Source: Pseudomonas koreensis
GTDB taxonomy: Bacteria; Pseudomonadota; Gammaproteobacteria; Pseudomonadales; Pseudomonadaceae
Assembly (NCBI RefSeq): GCF_012986595.1
Contig: NZ_JAAQYM010000006.1
Location: 248,001-312,000 of the forward strand
Length of the DNA stretch: 64,000 nucleotides
Direction: 5' to 3'
Below are positions 8,341-17,490 of this stretch, one piece after another. Position numbers and translations under genes: made by a program. The notes beneath the pieces are model-generated. The model worked only from the letters and a program-made list of their open reading frames with translations. It was not told the DNA's origin and did no database searches. Within the stretch, counting starts at the first letter, position 1, and each line of letters starts with the position of its first letter.

Positions 8341-9528
8341 TCAGTGCATTATTTTTGATGCTGATGCCGCGCGTCTTCCGCTCATGAAGCACAAAAACCC
8401 ACCCATCGCGGTCAACCCGCTCAATGCATAGAACATCGTCGGTGCCGGGGTGTGCATCAGCAAAAAACCACAGATCACCGGACTTAGCGCACCGCCCAGC
8501 GCCGCCAGATTCTGCGCCCCGTAATAGCTGCCACGCAGTTCTTCCGGAGCCAGGGTGTCGACGAACAAAAACTCCGAGGGATAAATGATCATTTCGCCGA
8601 GGGTGAAAATGAACATTGCAATGCACCAGGTGAGCAGGCTGTTGGCCAGACTGAAACCGATCAAGCCCAGGATGAACAGACTGGTGCCGGCAGCGATCCA
8701 GTAGCGCAACTTCTCGCGACTGAGAAAGCGCCCGATCTGGTATTGCAGCAGGATCACCGTGATCGCGTTGCAGGCAAGCAGGGCCGCCATGGTCTGCAGG
8801 GCATTCTTCGAGTCCTCGGTCACCAGCAGGTATTGCGACAGGTACAGGGTGAACCGCCCGTGCACCACGGTGCTGAGCAGGCAACCGCAGGTGAACATGA
8901 TCAGCGTGCGGTCGTTTTTCAGGGTGATCAGGGTTTTCAGAAAGCTCTGCGGTTGGCCAATGGCGGTCACCGGGTTGGAATCCCTGGGAATCCCGCTCAT
9001 CAGGAACACGCTGCCAAAAGCTATCGCGGCGGCGATCAGGAACGGCGCAATCGGATAGACCCCGGCAATCACCACACCGAGCATCGGCCCGGTGGCGTAA
9101 CCGATATTGGTCAGTGTGTAGCGCAGGGAAAACGCCTTGGCCCGCTGACTCATGGGCAGGTTTTCACTGAGGATCGCCTTGGAGCCGATCAGAAACAACG
9201 CCGACGCGGTTTCGGTGATGATCAGGGTGACGGTGGTCAGGTAAAGATTCTGGGCGAAGGTCAGCAGGACAAATCCCACGGCGCTGGACAGCATGGCGAG
9301 AATCAGCAGCCGGCGCTTTTCCAGACGATCGATGATGTAGCCGCCATACAGCGCGAGCAGGGTCGCGATGAACACCGCGATGCCCAGCAACAGGCCGACA
9401 TCCTGCTGATTGAGGCCGAGTTTGTTGCTCAGGAACAGGGTGAGCAGCGGACTGGTGATGGCGCGGCTGACCACGATGGTCAGCGAGACGATCATCAGGC
9501 GGCGGATAACGAGCGAGTAGGTGGCCAC
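8341..9528 (-). CDS. Major facilitator superfamily transporter
   Basis: A protein of about 395 residues with twelve hydrophobic segments. It has the MFS loop-2/3 type motif GGYIIDRLEKRR near residue 85 and repeat symmetry between halves. The general fold is that of drug or small-molecule exporters; no substrate can be read from the sequence. The start is uncertain: GTG at 9528 is chosen because earlier codons read into low-complexity, REP-containing DNA; an ATG at 9495 would be shorter by eleven residues. It stands alone between the deacetylase genes and the HPP gene, all on the minus strand. Confidence 0.8.
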   Translation of the reverse strand: MATYSLVIRRLMIVSLTIVVSRAITSPLLTLFLSNKLGLNQQDVGLLLGIAVFIATLLALYGGYIIDRLEKRRLLILAMLSSAVGFVLLTFAQNLYLTTVTLIITETASALFLIGSKAILSENLPMSQRAKAFSLRYTLTNIGYATGPMLGVVIAGVYPIAPFLIAAAIAFGSVFLMSGIPRDSNPVTAIGQPQSFLKTLITLKNDRTLIMFTCGCLLSTVVHGRFTLYLSQYLLVTEDSKNALQTMAALLACNAITVILLQYQIGRFLSREKLRYWIAAGTSLFILGLIGFSLANSLLTWCIAMFIFTLGEMIIYPSEFLFVDTLAPEELRGSYYGAQNLAALGGALSPVICGFLLMHTPAPTMFYALSGLTAMGGFLCFMSGRRAASASKIMH

Positions 9529-9587
9529 GGTGGGGCGAATGTCCTTATTCAGTTGTTTTTCATTCGGCTGGGCAGGGTGTCGCTTCC

Positions 9588-9611
9588 ATCGCTGGCAAGC
9601 CAGCTCCCACA
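9588..9611. repeat. Single REP unit
   Basis: The perfect short hairpin GCTGGCAAGCCAGC (9591-9604) lies in a context (CCATCGCTGGCAAGCCAGCT) typical of one half of a Pseudomonas REP pair. No inverted partner was seen nearby. Confidence 0.65.
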
Positions 9612-9664
9612 AGGATCTACAGTGCCCACAACGGTCATGTCAACGCTGTCGAGGATGTGCCGGG

Positions 9665-10567
9665 TCATACGAGGTAATCCCGATAATGCCGTTCATAGAC
9701 CGACGCCGGATGGTCGGCGTCGATTGCCTGCGCCGATTGCGCCCACCACTGCGCAATCTCGGCGCCGCTGGCGATCCACACATCGTCATGCTTTTGAATG
9801 CCATGCAGCAATTCGCGCAACACGCCGATGCGCCCCGCAGTGGCGATGATTTCCGGGTGCAGGCGCAGCAGGTAACACAGACCGAAACGGTGAAACCCGG
9901 CGAAGTCCATCTGCAGGTTGCCCAAGGTGTGGCTGTAGGAGGCGATGCGTGATTGCGCCGGCGGCACTGCCGGGCTCAGGTTGAAGGCGAAGTACGGCTC
10001 GTCTTCCAGTTCATAATGCAGCGGCAGCTCGATGACCTCCTGGGCAGTCGGATGAGCAAACGGCAAGTCGTCACCGCGCCACGAAGACGACCAGCCAATA
10101 CCGTGTTCGCGCAAGGCTTCGATGAACCCGGGCGCGCCATTCCCGGCCGGAACGCGAAAACCGCGCGGATGTTCGCCGGTCAGGGCCTGGAGCGCGGCGA
10201 TGCCTTTGGCGACTTCAGCAGTTTGTGCCGCGAGGTCGAGGTGGTCGTAGTCCTGATGCCGATAACCGGCGCAGGCGATTTCATGGCCGCCCGCCTGAAT
10301 CGCGGCGATGTGTTGCGGGTTTTCTTCGGCGACGATACCCGGGACGAACCAACTGCTGGTCACGCCCAGTTCCCTGAATAATCCGAGTAAACGCTCGACT
10401 CCGCGCTGCGTGCCGTAGCGCCACACCGACAGGGTCTTGTCGCGCCCGGCCACTTCCGGGGCCTGGGTCAGGATGCCGTGAATGTCGTTGTAGTCGACGG
10501 TCAGCACCACCGCGCAGCGCTTGCCGTTGGGCCAGACTTGATTGGGTGAAGCGTCGAAATCAGCCAT
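9665..10567 (-). CDS. Polysaccharide-deacetylase (NodB/PuuE-type) family hydrolase A
   Basis: A 300-residue cytoplasmic NodB-fold protein (no signal peptide), closest in layout to the PuuE/allantoinase and PgdA-like amidohydrolase group. It has VLTVDYND near 22-28, SSWFVPG at 71-77 and GHEIACAGYRHQ at 94-105. The first histidine of the usual HxxxH metal pair is replaced by Ala100 (AGYRH), whereas the adjacent paralogue keeps it. Its start overlaps the end of that paralogue by eight bases, so the two are cotranslated. A C-N hydrolase role on a small amide is more plausible than polysaccharide deacetylation, but the substrate is unknown. Confidence 0.85.
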   Translation of the reverse strand: MADFDASPNQVWPNGKRCAVVLTVDYNDIHGILTQAPEVAGRDKTLSVWRYGTQRGVERLLGLFRELGVTSSWFVPGIVAEENPQHIAAIQAGGHEIACAGYRHQDYDHLDLAAQTAEVAKGIAALQALTGEHPRGFRVPAGNGAPGFIEALREHGIGWSSSWRGDDLPFAHPTAQEVIELPLHYELEDEPYFAFNLSPAVPPAQSRIASYSHTLGNLQMDFAGFHRFGLCYLLRLHPEIIATAGRIGVLRELLHGIQKHDDVWIASGAEIAQWWAQSAQAIDADHPASVYERHYRDYLV

Positions 10568-11408
10568 GGTGATGCTCCTTCAGCCACCAGCGGGCGACAT
10601 CGCGGCAGGTGGCGAACCACACGTCATCGCGTTGGCGCATGTGTTCGAAGAGTTGTTCCAGCAACAGGATACGTCCCGGTTTGCCGGTGATTTTCGGGTG
10701 GAACAGGGTGGTCAGGCACAAGCCTTCGTCCATGGCGCCGTCGTACTCACGTTGCCAGTTGTCGAGGGTCAGTGCGTAACTGGCGGTACGATCCAGGCCT
10801 GAAGGAAAATTCGGCGCGCGGGTGTAGGCGAGGGAGGCATAGTCGTCCATTTCCCAGCGGCCGGGGATTTCCACCAGCGGCGTGCTATGGCCGGGGACAT
10901 TGACCAGATAGGGGCGATCATCGCCGCGCATGCTGCTCGAATAGATGACACCCGCCTCAGCGAGCATCGCCGGGGTTTCTGCACGCCAGTCACCGGAGGG
11001 CGTGCGAAAGCCTTCGGCGCGGATGTGCAGGTGTTGCCAGAACACGTCCCTGGATTTCGCCATCACGGCTTGCTGTTGTTCCAGCGTCAGGGCGTAGAAG
11101 GATTCGTGCTTGTAGCCGTGATAGGCCACTTCATGCCCGCGTTCGACAATCGCCTGACACTGTTTCGGCCAGTTTTCCACGACCCAGGCCGGGACGAAGA
11201 ACGTGGTCGGCAGATGAAACGCATCGAGCAGATCCAGCAGCCGGGGCAGGGCGCGGTAAGGGCCGTAGCCACCGAAGCCGAAGTATTCTGGCTGGTGCCA
11301 GATCGAACCGTTGAGCATGGCATCGCCGGTCGGGCCGTCGAGGTCGAAGGCCAGGGCCAGGCACGCTTTGTGGGGGCCGGGCCAGGTGGGTTGGGGTGAG
11401 GAGGACAT
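10560..11408 (-). CDS. Polysaccharide-deacetylase (NodB/PuuE-type) family hydrolase B
   Basis: A 282-residue NodB-fold protein with the acidic metal/base motif FDLDGPTGD at 21-29 and the metal-binding pair His97/His101 in YHGYKHE. FFVPAWV and FRTPSGDWR are further family landmarks. No signal peptide, so it should act in the cytoplasm. It is a paralogue of the next gene downstream and overlaps it by eight bases. The start at 11408 (MSSSPQP) is preferred to an upstream in-frame codon at 11438. It lies downstream of the amino-acid ABC transporter and argH paralogue and shares their direction, but a REP element separates them. Confidence 0.85.
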   Translation of the reverse strand: MSSSPQPTWPGPHKACLALAFDLDGPTGDAMLNGSIWHQPEYFGFGGYGPYRALPRLLDLLDAFHLPTTFFVPAWVVENWPKQCQAIVERGHEVAYHGYKHESFYALTLEQQQAVMAKSRDVFWQHLHIRAEGFRTPSGDWRAETPAMLAEAGVIYSSSMRGDDRPYLVNVPGHSTPLVEIPGRWEMDDYASLAYTRAPNFPSGLDRTASYALTLDNWQREYDGAMDEGLCLTTLFHPKITGKPGRILLLEQLFEHMRQRDDVWFATCRDVARWWLKEHHHG

Positions 11409-11444
11409 CACAGCGCTCCGATACTCATGGGAAAACACCGAGAA

Positions 11445-11524
11445 GGCTGCGATCCGGGACGCAGAGCGTCCTTGGCTGCGTTCCCACGCAGAGCGTGGGA
11501 ACGATCAATCAAAAGATCGCAGCC
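11445..11524. repeat. Composite REP palindrome
   Basis: Outer arms GGCTGCGATC (11445-11454) and GATCGCAGCC (11515-11524) enclose a perfect 11-base stem, CGTTCCCACGC/GCGTGGGAACG, with a three-base loop (11479-11503). Two different REP types are therefore nested. It separates the binding-protein gene from the deacetylase genes and may terminate or stabilise the transcript. Confidence 0.85.
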
Positions 11525-11543
11525 GGGTATCAATGGCGAACCA

Positions 11544-12368
11544 TCACTTGCCGGCGTTAATCGTCACTTCCTTGATCGCGCCCAGTTCCAGATCCCACTT
11601 CTTCAGGATCGCGTTGTAGCTGCCGTCATCGACCATGCTTTGCAACGCGACTTTCACCGCTTCGCTCAACTCAGGCTTTTTCTTGCTCACGCCCAGCCCG
11701 GTGAACTGCACCGTGATCGGCTGGCCGACGGTCTTGTACATGTCCTTTTCCTGGGTCTTGAGGTAGGACAGGGTCTCGCTGCCCTGCATCGCCGCGTCGA
11801 TTCGGCTCTGGCGCAGTTGCGCACGGGCGTCGGCCGAGCCCTCGGTGCCGATCACGTTGATCGGCGGTTTGCCCGCTGCTTCACAGTTGGCCTTGCTCCA
11901 CGCGGCGATTTCCGCCGGGAACGTGGTGCGCCGGCTGGTGCCGACTTTCTTGCCGCACAGGTCGATGATCTCGTTGGTCGCCGCGTTCTTCTGCAGGGTG
12001 TAGAACTGCGGGCCGCTGGTGAAGTAGTCGACGAAGGTCACGCTGGCCTGACGCTCGGCGGTATCGGTCATGCCCGACAGCACCAGGTCGACGCGGTCGG
12101 TGGTCAGCGCGTTGATCATTTGTTCGAAGCCGGTCTCCTGCCATTTGATCTTCACCCCCAGACGCTCGGCCAGAGCATTGCCCAGGTCATAGTCCAGGCC
12201 GGTGAGGGTGTTGGTGGCCGGGTCCTTGAAGTCCATCGGCGGATAGTTGGGCATGATCGCCACCACGATCTCGCCTTTTTCCTTGATGCCGGCCGGCAAT
12301 TCGGCGGCCACGGCGAAACCGCAAGACATGACGGAAGCAAGTACAGCGGGGATAACAAAATTCTTCAT
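11544..12368 (-). CDS. Polar amino-acid ABC transporter, periplasmic binding protein
   Basis: A 274-residue family-3 solute-binding protein. It has a Sec signal peptide (hydrophobic core AVLASVMSCGFAVAA) and the typical mature start ELPAGIKEKGEIVVAI. PPMDFKDPATNTLTGLDYDLGNALAERLGVK-type spacing and the RADVVLSG-like RVDLVLSGMTDT segment identify the PAAT family. It binds a polar or charged amino acid in the periplasm. The ATG at 12368 is chosen because it starts the signal peptide; another lies at 12386. It is the third component of the transporter encoded with the two genes upstream. Confidence 0.88.
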   Translation of the reverse strand: MKNFVIPAVLASVMSCGFAVAAELPAGIKEKGEIVVAIMPNYPPMDFKDPATNTLTGLDYDLGNALAERLGVKIKWQETGFEQMINALTTDRVDLVLSGMTDTAERQASVTFVDYFTSGPQFYTLQKNAATNEIIDLCGKKVGTSRRTTFPAEIAAWSKANCEAAGKPPINVIGTEGSADARAQLRQSRIDAAMQGSETLSYLKTQEKDMYKTVGQPITVQFTGLGVSKKKPELSEAVKVALQSMVDDGSYNAILKKWDLELGAIKEVTINAGK

Positions 12369-12406
12369 GGTCGTTCTCTTATGCATGTTGTGGCACCAAA
12401 CGGTGC

Positions 12407-13171
<765 letters not shown>

Positions 13172-13181
13172 GTTCGACTCC

Positions 13182-14060
13182 TCAAGAACGCTTGCCGGCG
13201 CCGCGAGCGAAACGACGCTCCAGACGGCTTTGACCGAAGGACAGCACAGTGACGGTGGCCAGGTACCAGATGCCGGCAACGATCAGCAGCTCCATCACGC
13301 GGGCGTTGGCGTAGTAGATGTTCTGGGCGTTGTAGAGCAGTTCCGAGTACTGGATCACGCTCGCCAGCGAGGTCATCTTGACCATGCCGATGAACTCGTT
13401 GCCGACCGGCGGAATAATGATGCGCATGGCCTGCGGCAAGATGATCCGGCGCAGCGCCTGCAGACGCGGCATGCCGATCGACTTGGCCGCTTCGTACTGC
13501 CCGGTGTCCACCGACAGCAGGCCGGCGCGCACCACTTCAGCGGTGTAGGCGCCCTGGTTGATGCTCAAGCCAAGCAGCGCTGCCACGAACGGGGTCATCA
13601 GGCTCACGGTGTCGAGTTCGAACAGGCCGGGAATGCCGATGGTGGGAAAAATCAGCGCCAGGTTGAACCACAGCAGCAGTTGCAGGATCAGCGGCGTACC
13701 GCGGAACAGCCAGGTGTAGGTCAGCGCCACGTAGCGCAGGATCGGATTGGCCGACATGCGCATGATCGCCGTGATCACCCCGAACACGATACCCAGCGCC
13801 ATCGCCAATACGGCCATGATGATGGTGTTGAACAGGCCCCACATGATCGCCTGGGAGGTCAGGAACTGGCCGATGTACGACCATTCGATCTTGCCTTCGG
13901 CGAAGGCGCGCACCAGCCCGATGAGGGCGACCACAATCACCGTGGCGAAGAAAATCCGTCCGTAATAGCGGCGTGGCACATGCTGGTATTGGGTGATATC
14001 GAACTGGTTTTCCGCCAGTTTGCGCTCCGCCTGGAGTCGCTCTGCCTGAGTCTGGCTCAT
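13182..14060 (-). CDS. Polar amino-acid ABC transporter, permease
   Basis: A 292-residue PAAT-type permease with an extended basic/hydrophilic N-terminus of about 45 residues, then five hydrophobic segments. The coupling segment EAAKSIGMPRLQALRRIILPQAMRI-type loop (residues about 200-225) contacts the ATPase. Only one permease gene is present, so a homodimer is expected. The MSQTQAE start at 14060 has GGAG upstream. A REP element lies between it and the argH paralogue upstream. Confidence 0.92.
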   Translation of the reverse strand: MSQTQAERLQAERKLAENQFDITQYQHVPRRYYGRIFFATVIVVALIGLVRAFAEGKIEWSYIGQFLTSQAIMWGLFNTIIMAVLAMALGIVFGVITAIMRMSANPILRYVALTYTWLFRGTPLILQLLLWFNLALIFPTIGIPGLFELDTVSLMTPFVAALLGLSINQGAYTAEVVRAGLLSVDTGQYEAAKSIGMPRLQALRRIILPQAMRIIIPPVGNEFIGMVKMTSLASVIQYSELLYNAQNIYYANARVMELLIVAGIWYLATVTVLSFGQSRLERRFARGAGKRS

Positions 14061-14103
14061 GGTGTTTCTCCGAACTGTTGTTTCAAATCCAACACATTCC
14101 ACC

Positions 14104-14193
14104 TGTAGGAGTGAGCCTGCTCGCGATTGCGATAGCCCATGCAGCATTGGTGTGGCTGACCCACCGCTATCGCGAGCGGGCTCGCTCCCACAG
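14104..14193. repeat. REP-type inverted repeat
   Basis: TGTAGGAGTGAGCCTGCTCG and its imperfect inverted partner (CGAGCGGGCTCGCTCCCACA) occupy the gap between the argH paralogue and the permease gene. It is a relative of the elements at 7393 and 43746. Confidence 0.85.
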
Positions 14194-14211
14194 GGTTTGG
14201 CGTTGACGGCT

Positions 14212-15639
14212 TCAGAGGCGGAAGCCCTGATAGTTTTCGGTCCATTGCTGTTGCGCGGCGAGCGCGGTTTTCAAGCGGCCGATCTGTTCGCGCACCTGTT
14301 GCGGCGCGGTTCCGCCCCAGCCACTGCGCGCGGCAATGGCCGCTTCCAGCGTGAGGCTGTCGCGTACATCAGCGCTCAGGCGCGGATCGATCTCGGCCAG
14401 CAGCGCCGGCGTGGCTTCCCACAATTCGATGCCGTGTTTCTCGCAGGCCTGCACCAGCGCGCCGGTGATTTCGTGCGCTTCCTTGAACGGCACACCGCGC
14501 ACCGCCAGCCAGTCGGCGACTTCGGTGGCGAGGGTGAAACCGAGCGGCGCCTGGCGCCGCAGCTCTTCAACATTGACGGTCATGGTCGCGACCATCCCGG
14601 CCATCGCCGGGAGCACCAGCAGCAAGGTGTCGACACTGTCGAGCACGCCGTTCTTGTCCTCGCTCAGGTCGCGGTTGTACGACAGCGGCAGCGACTTGAG
14701 CGTCGAGAGCAGGCCGGTCAGATTGCCGATCAAGCGCCCGGCCTTGCCCCGCGCCAGTTCGGCGATGTCCGGGTTTTTCTTCTGCGGCATGATCGAACTG
14801 CCGGTGGCATAGGCGTCGTCCAGGTCGACCCAGCGGAACTGGCGCGACGACCACAGGCAAAACTCTTCGGCAAGCCGCGAGATGTTGATCCCGAGCATGC
14901 TGGCGATGAACAGGAATTCGGCGACGTGATCACGGCTGGCGACGGCGTCGATGGAGTTCTCGCAGACCCCGGCATACCCCATTTCCCTGGCTGATTGCTG
15001 CGGCTGGCGAGCGATGGCGGAGCCGGCCATGGCTGCGGCACCCAGTGGCGACAGCGAGGTGCGGACATCCCAATCGACCAGACGCTGTACATCACGCAGC
15101 ATCGATTGCGCGTGGGCCAGCAAGTGATGGGCAAAAACGATCGGTTGCGCCTGCTGCAAGTGAGTAAAACCGGGGCAGATGCTTTCGACGTGCTGCTCGG
15201 CCTGCTGCACCAGCGCCTGTTGCAGCGCCAGCACCTCGACCGCCAGGGTGCGCACATGGTCACGCAGAAACAGACGCAGGTCGTTGGCGGTCTGGTCGTT
15301 GCGCGAACGACCGGCGCGCAGCTTGCCGCCCAGCGCGCCGAGTCGCTCGGTGAGCAGGCGTTCAATGAACGTGTGCACGTCTTCGTCATCCAGCGTCGGG
15401 GCAATGCTGCCGGCGCGGAAGTCGGCACCGATGGCGTCCAGCGCGGCGAGCATGGTCCGGGTTTCCTCTTCGGTGAGCAGGCCGGCGCGTTGCAGTTCAC
15501 CGGCATGAGCCTTAGAGCCGGCGAGGTCGTACGGGGTCAGGCGGAAATAGCGTTCAGGGCAACGCGACAGCGCCGCCAGGGCAGCGGACGGGCCGCTTTT
15601 GAATCGGGCGCCCCAAAGACGGTCGGTGGGTTGAGACAT
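14212..15639 (-). CDS. Argininosuccinate lyase paralogue (aspartase/fumarase superfamily)
   Basis: A 475-residue aspartase/fumarase-superfamily lyase of ArgH type. It has GRSRNDQTANDLRL (110-123), PGFTHLQQAQP with catalytic His160, and the superfamily signature TGSSIMPQKKNP (279-290) with Ser281/Ser282. Its N-terminus and many core positions differ from the housekeeping Pseudomonas ArgH as remembered. It lies with an amino-acid importer and LysR rather than arginine genes. ArgH-related enzymes also include EDDS lyase, which splits N-substituted aspartates to fumarate, so a catabolic C-N lyase on an imported N-succinyl-type amino acid is plausible. GAGGA precedes the ATG at 15639. Confidence 0.85.
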   Translation of the reverse strand: MSQPTDRLWGARFKSGPSAALAALSRCPERYFRLTPYDLAGSKAHAGELQRAGLLTEEETRTMLAALDAIGADFRAGSIAPTLDDEDVHTFIERLLTERLGALGGKLRAGRSRNDQTANDLRLFLRDHVRTLAVEVLALQQALVQQAEQHVESICPGFTHLQQAQPIVFAHHLLAHAQSMLRDVQRLVDWDVRTSLSPLGAAAMAGSAIARQPQQSAREMGYAGVCENSIDAVASRDHVAEFLFIASMLGINISRLAEEFCLWSSRQFRWVDLDDAYATGSSIMPQKKNPDIAELARGKAGRLIGNLTGLLSTLKSLPLSYNRDLSEDKNGVLDSVDTLLLVLPAMAGMVATMTVNVEELRRQAPLGFTLATEVADWLAVRGVPFKEAHEITGALVQACEKHGIELWEATPALLAEIDPRLSADVRDSLTLEAAIAARSGWGGTAPQQVREQIGRLKTALAAQQQWTENYQGFRL

Positions 15640-15936
15640 TTGTTGTTTTCCTCGTCGGTAACGCGAACTGAAATCGGTGTGCATGACCTGCGAATACCGG
15701 CTGAACAATCAGCGGACGGATTCAGGCCAAGCAGTTTTCAAGAGGGCAGTTGCAATGTCGCGAGAGCTGATCGAAGTGTCAGCTTTTAATGTTTGTCGAT
15801 CAGTGATTTGGCACTGATGTTCGGGATTTTCTGGCAGTTGCCAAGCCGAGTTTTCTGTGATCATTATTATTAGTCGGCGATGTTTTTGTTGTTGGACACA
15901 GATTGTTGAACATTGCGCCAGAGGTAAATCAGCATT
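15640..15936. promoter_or_regulatory. Divergent promoter region, argH paralogue / LysR
   Basis: This 297-base gap separates divergent genes and is AT-richer than its surroundings towards the LysR side (about 15780-15935). Such a layout is usual for a LysR protein that regulates its neighbour and itself. No individual T-N11-A box could be assigned with confidence. A minus-strand open frame across it has no coding features. Confidence 0.5.
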
Positions 15937-16902
15937 ATGGAAACCCCACTTTCCAATTCCGGAAACCCGCCATCGAAAACCGCACATCGCGCGCCGCTGG
16001 CGCTGAGTGGCCTGGACTTCAAACTGCTCAAGGTGTTCAAGGCGGTGGTTGAGGCTGGAGGCTTCAGCGCGGCGCAAAATGAGCTGAACGTGGGCCTTGC
16101 GGCGATCAGCAAACAGATTTCCGACCTGGAAATTCGTATCGGCATGCGCTTGTGCACCCGTGGGCGCGAGGGCTTTCACCTGACCGAAGAAGGGCGTCTG
16201 GTGTATCAGGCATCAATTGATCTGTTTGCCTCTGTCGATAACTTCCGCGACCGCCTTAGTTCGGCACAAAACGAACTTATCGGGGATTTGGGGGTGGGCG
16301 TAATCGACAATACGATCAGCGATCCGAATTCACCGTTAGTTGCAGCGTTGAAGAAGTTGAATGAAGAGTCGCCGAAAGTAAGATTTCAACTTCAGGCGTC
16401 ACAACTGGATGAAGTTGAAAGAGGCGTAGTCGAGGGGCGCCTGGTGGCCGGCATTGTTCCGGTTTATCAACATCGAGAAGAGTTTGATTATTACCCGCTG
16501 TATGAGGAACGCTCGCAAGTTTACTGCGCGCTCGGCCATCCGCTGTTCGACATGCCGCAGACGCACATGAGCGGTGATGTGCTGCAGGACTACGAGTGCG
16601 TCAACCACCGCTACGCGATCCACCGCGACAAACTCAACTATGCGCGCTACGACAGTTTTTCCGCCTCTGCCACTCAGGTCGAGGCTGTGGCATTGCTGAT
16701 CAAGACCGGGCGTTTCGTGGGTTTTCTGCCCGAGCATTACGCCGCAACACTGGTCGCCGCCGGACAGTTTCGTGCGTTGTTGCCGGAGCGGATTCACATC
16801 GTTACGCCGTTCAATCTGATCCTGCGGCACAACACGGTGCGCAGTCCGCTGGTCAAAGCGTTTGCCCAGGCCTTGGGAGTCAATCTCAAGGCTGCGGTTT
16901 GA
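15937..16902 (+). CDS. LysR-family transcriptional regulator
   Basis: A 321-residue LysR regulator with a 25-residue hydrophilic extension before the winged helix-turn-helix (LKLLKVFKAVVEAGGFSAAQ, then LNVGLAAISKQISDLE). The C-terminal periplasmic-binding-fold effector domain follows. It is divergent from the argH paralogue/transporter operon and is the obvious candidate to control it in response to the imported compound. Its last 17 bases overlap the end of the convergent acetyltransferase gene. Confidence 0.9.
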   Translation: METPLSNSGNPPSKTAHRAPLALSGLDFKLLKVFKAVVEAGGFSAAQNELNVGLAAISKQISDLEIRIGMRLCTRGREGFHLTEEGRLVYQASIDLFASVDNFRDRLSSAQNELIGDLGVGVIDNTISDPNSPLVAALKKLNEESPKVRFQLQASQLDEVERGVVEGRLVAGIVPVYQHREEFDYYPLYEERSQVYCALGHPLFDMPQTHMSGDVLQDYECVNHRYAIHRDKLNYARYDSFSASATQVEAVALLIKTGRFVGFLPEHYAATLVAAGQFRALLPERIHIVTPFNLILRHNTVRSPLVKAFAQALGVNLKAAV

Positions 16903-17413
16903 ATTGAAGATGCATGGCGCAGCGCCGTTCAATGGGCAATCCGCAGGCTGCTTCGCTGTTTAATGCATCGACTAAATGCGCCGGTGTTGCTTGTGGGGTT
17001 AACCGGCTAAAGCCCATTCGTTGATAAAACGGTGCGTTCCACGGCAGATCAGAAAATGTTGTCAGCGTAACGGCGTGAAGTTGCTGCCGGGCAGCGTGCT
17101 CAATGGCCATCAACAACAACTTGCGACCCATTCCCTGGCCCTGAAAGTGTTGGCTGACCGACAGTTCCTCGATATGCAATTGGTTGTCGATTTCCACCGC
17201 CCGCAGAAATCCGCCAAGTTGCTGATCAGTGAGTTCGGCCACCCACACCCAAGCGCTGCAGATTGCCTGCAAGTGCTGTTCGGCATCGGGTACGGGGGCC
17301 TCGGCAAGCCAGGCGAGGCTTGGGTCCAGGCGAAACAGCTCGGCGGCCGAGCGTTCAATGGCGGGGAGGGCGGCGGCATCACTTGGCCGGGCCCGGCGTA
17401 CAACAAAACTCAT
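16886..17413 (-). CDS. GNAT-family N-acetyltransferase
   Basis: A 175-residue GNAT acetyltransferase. Beta-strand 4/alpha-3 carries the acetyl-CoA pyrophosphate loop in HFQGQGMGRKLL (about 110-121), and NAPFYQRMGF near 145 is the usual C-terminal motif B. The acceptor is unknown. The start at 17413 (MSFVVRRA) begins the conserved fold; an upstream frame crosses a REP element. It converges on and overlaps the LysR gene by 17 bases. Confidence 0.85.
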   Translation of the reverse strand: MSFVVRRARPSDAAALPAIERSAAELFRLDPSLAWLAEAPVPDAEQHLQAICSAWVWVAELTDQQLGGFLRAVEIDNQLHIEELSVSQHFQGQGMGRKLLLMAIEHAARQQLHAVTLTTFSDLPWNAPFYQRMGFSRLTPQATPAHLVDALNSEAACGLPIERRCAMHLQFKPQP

Positions 17414-17427
17414 GATGACAAAATCCT

Positions 17428-17490
17428 TGTAGGCGCTGCCGCTGGCTGCGATCCAAAAGCAAAAGATCGCAGCCTTCGCCAAGCTCTACA
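17428..17490. repeat. REP-type inverted repeat overlapping a stop codon
   Basis: TGTAGGCGCTGCCGCTGGCT with an imperfect inverted partner ending in CTCTACA. The right arm includes the stop codon of the glycosyltransferase gene at 17486. It is in the position of a transcription terminator or mRNA 3' end for the arn-linked transcript. Confidence 0.8.

Noticed and set aside
15709..16179. 156-codon minus-strand frame in the argH paralogue/LysR gap
   Set aside because: It covers the divergent promoter and the LysR helix-turn-helix region and lacks a ribosome site and family features.
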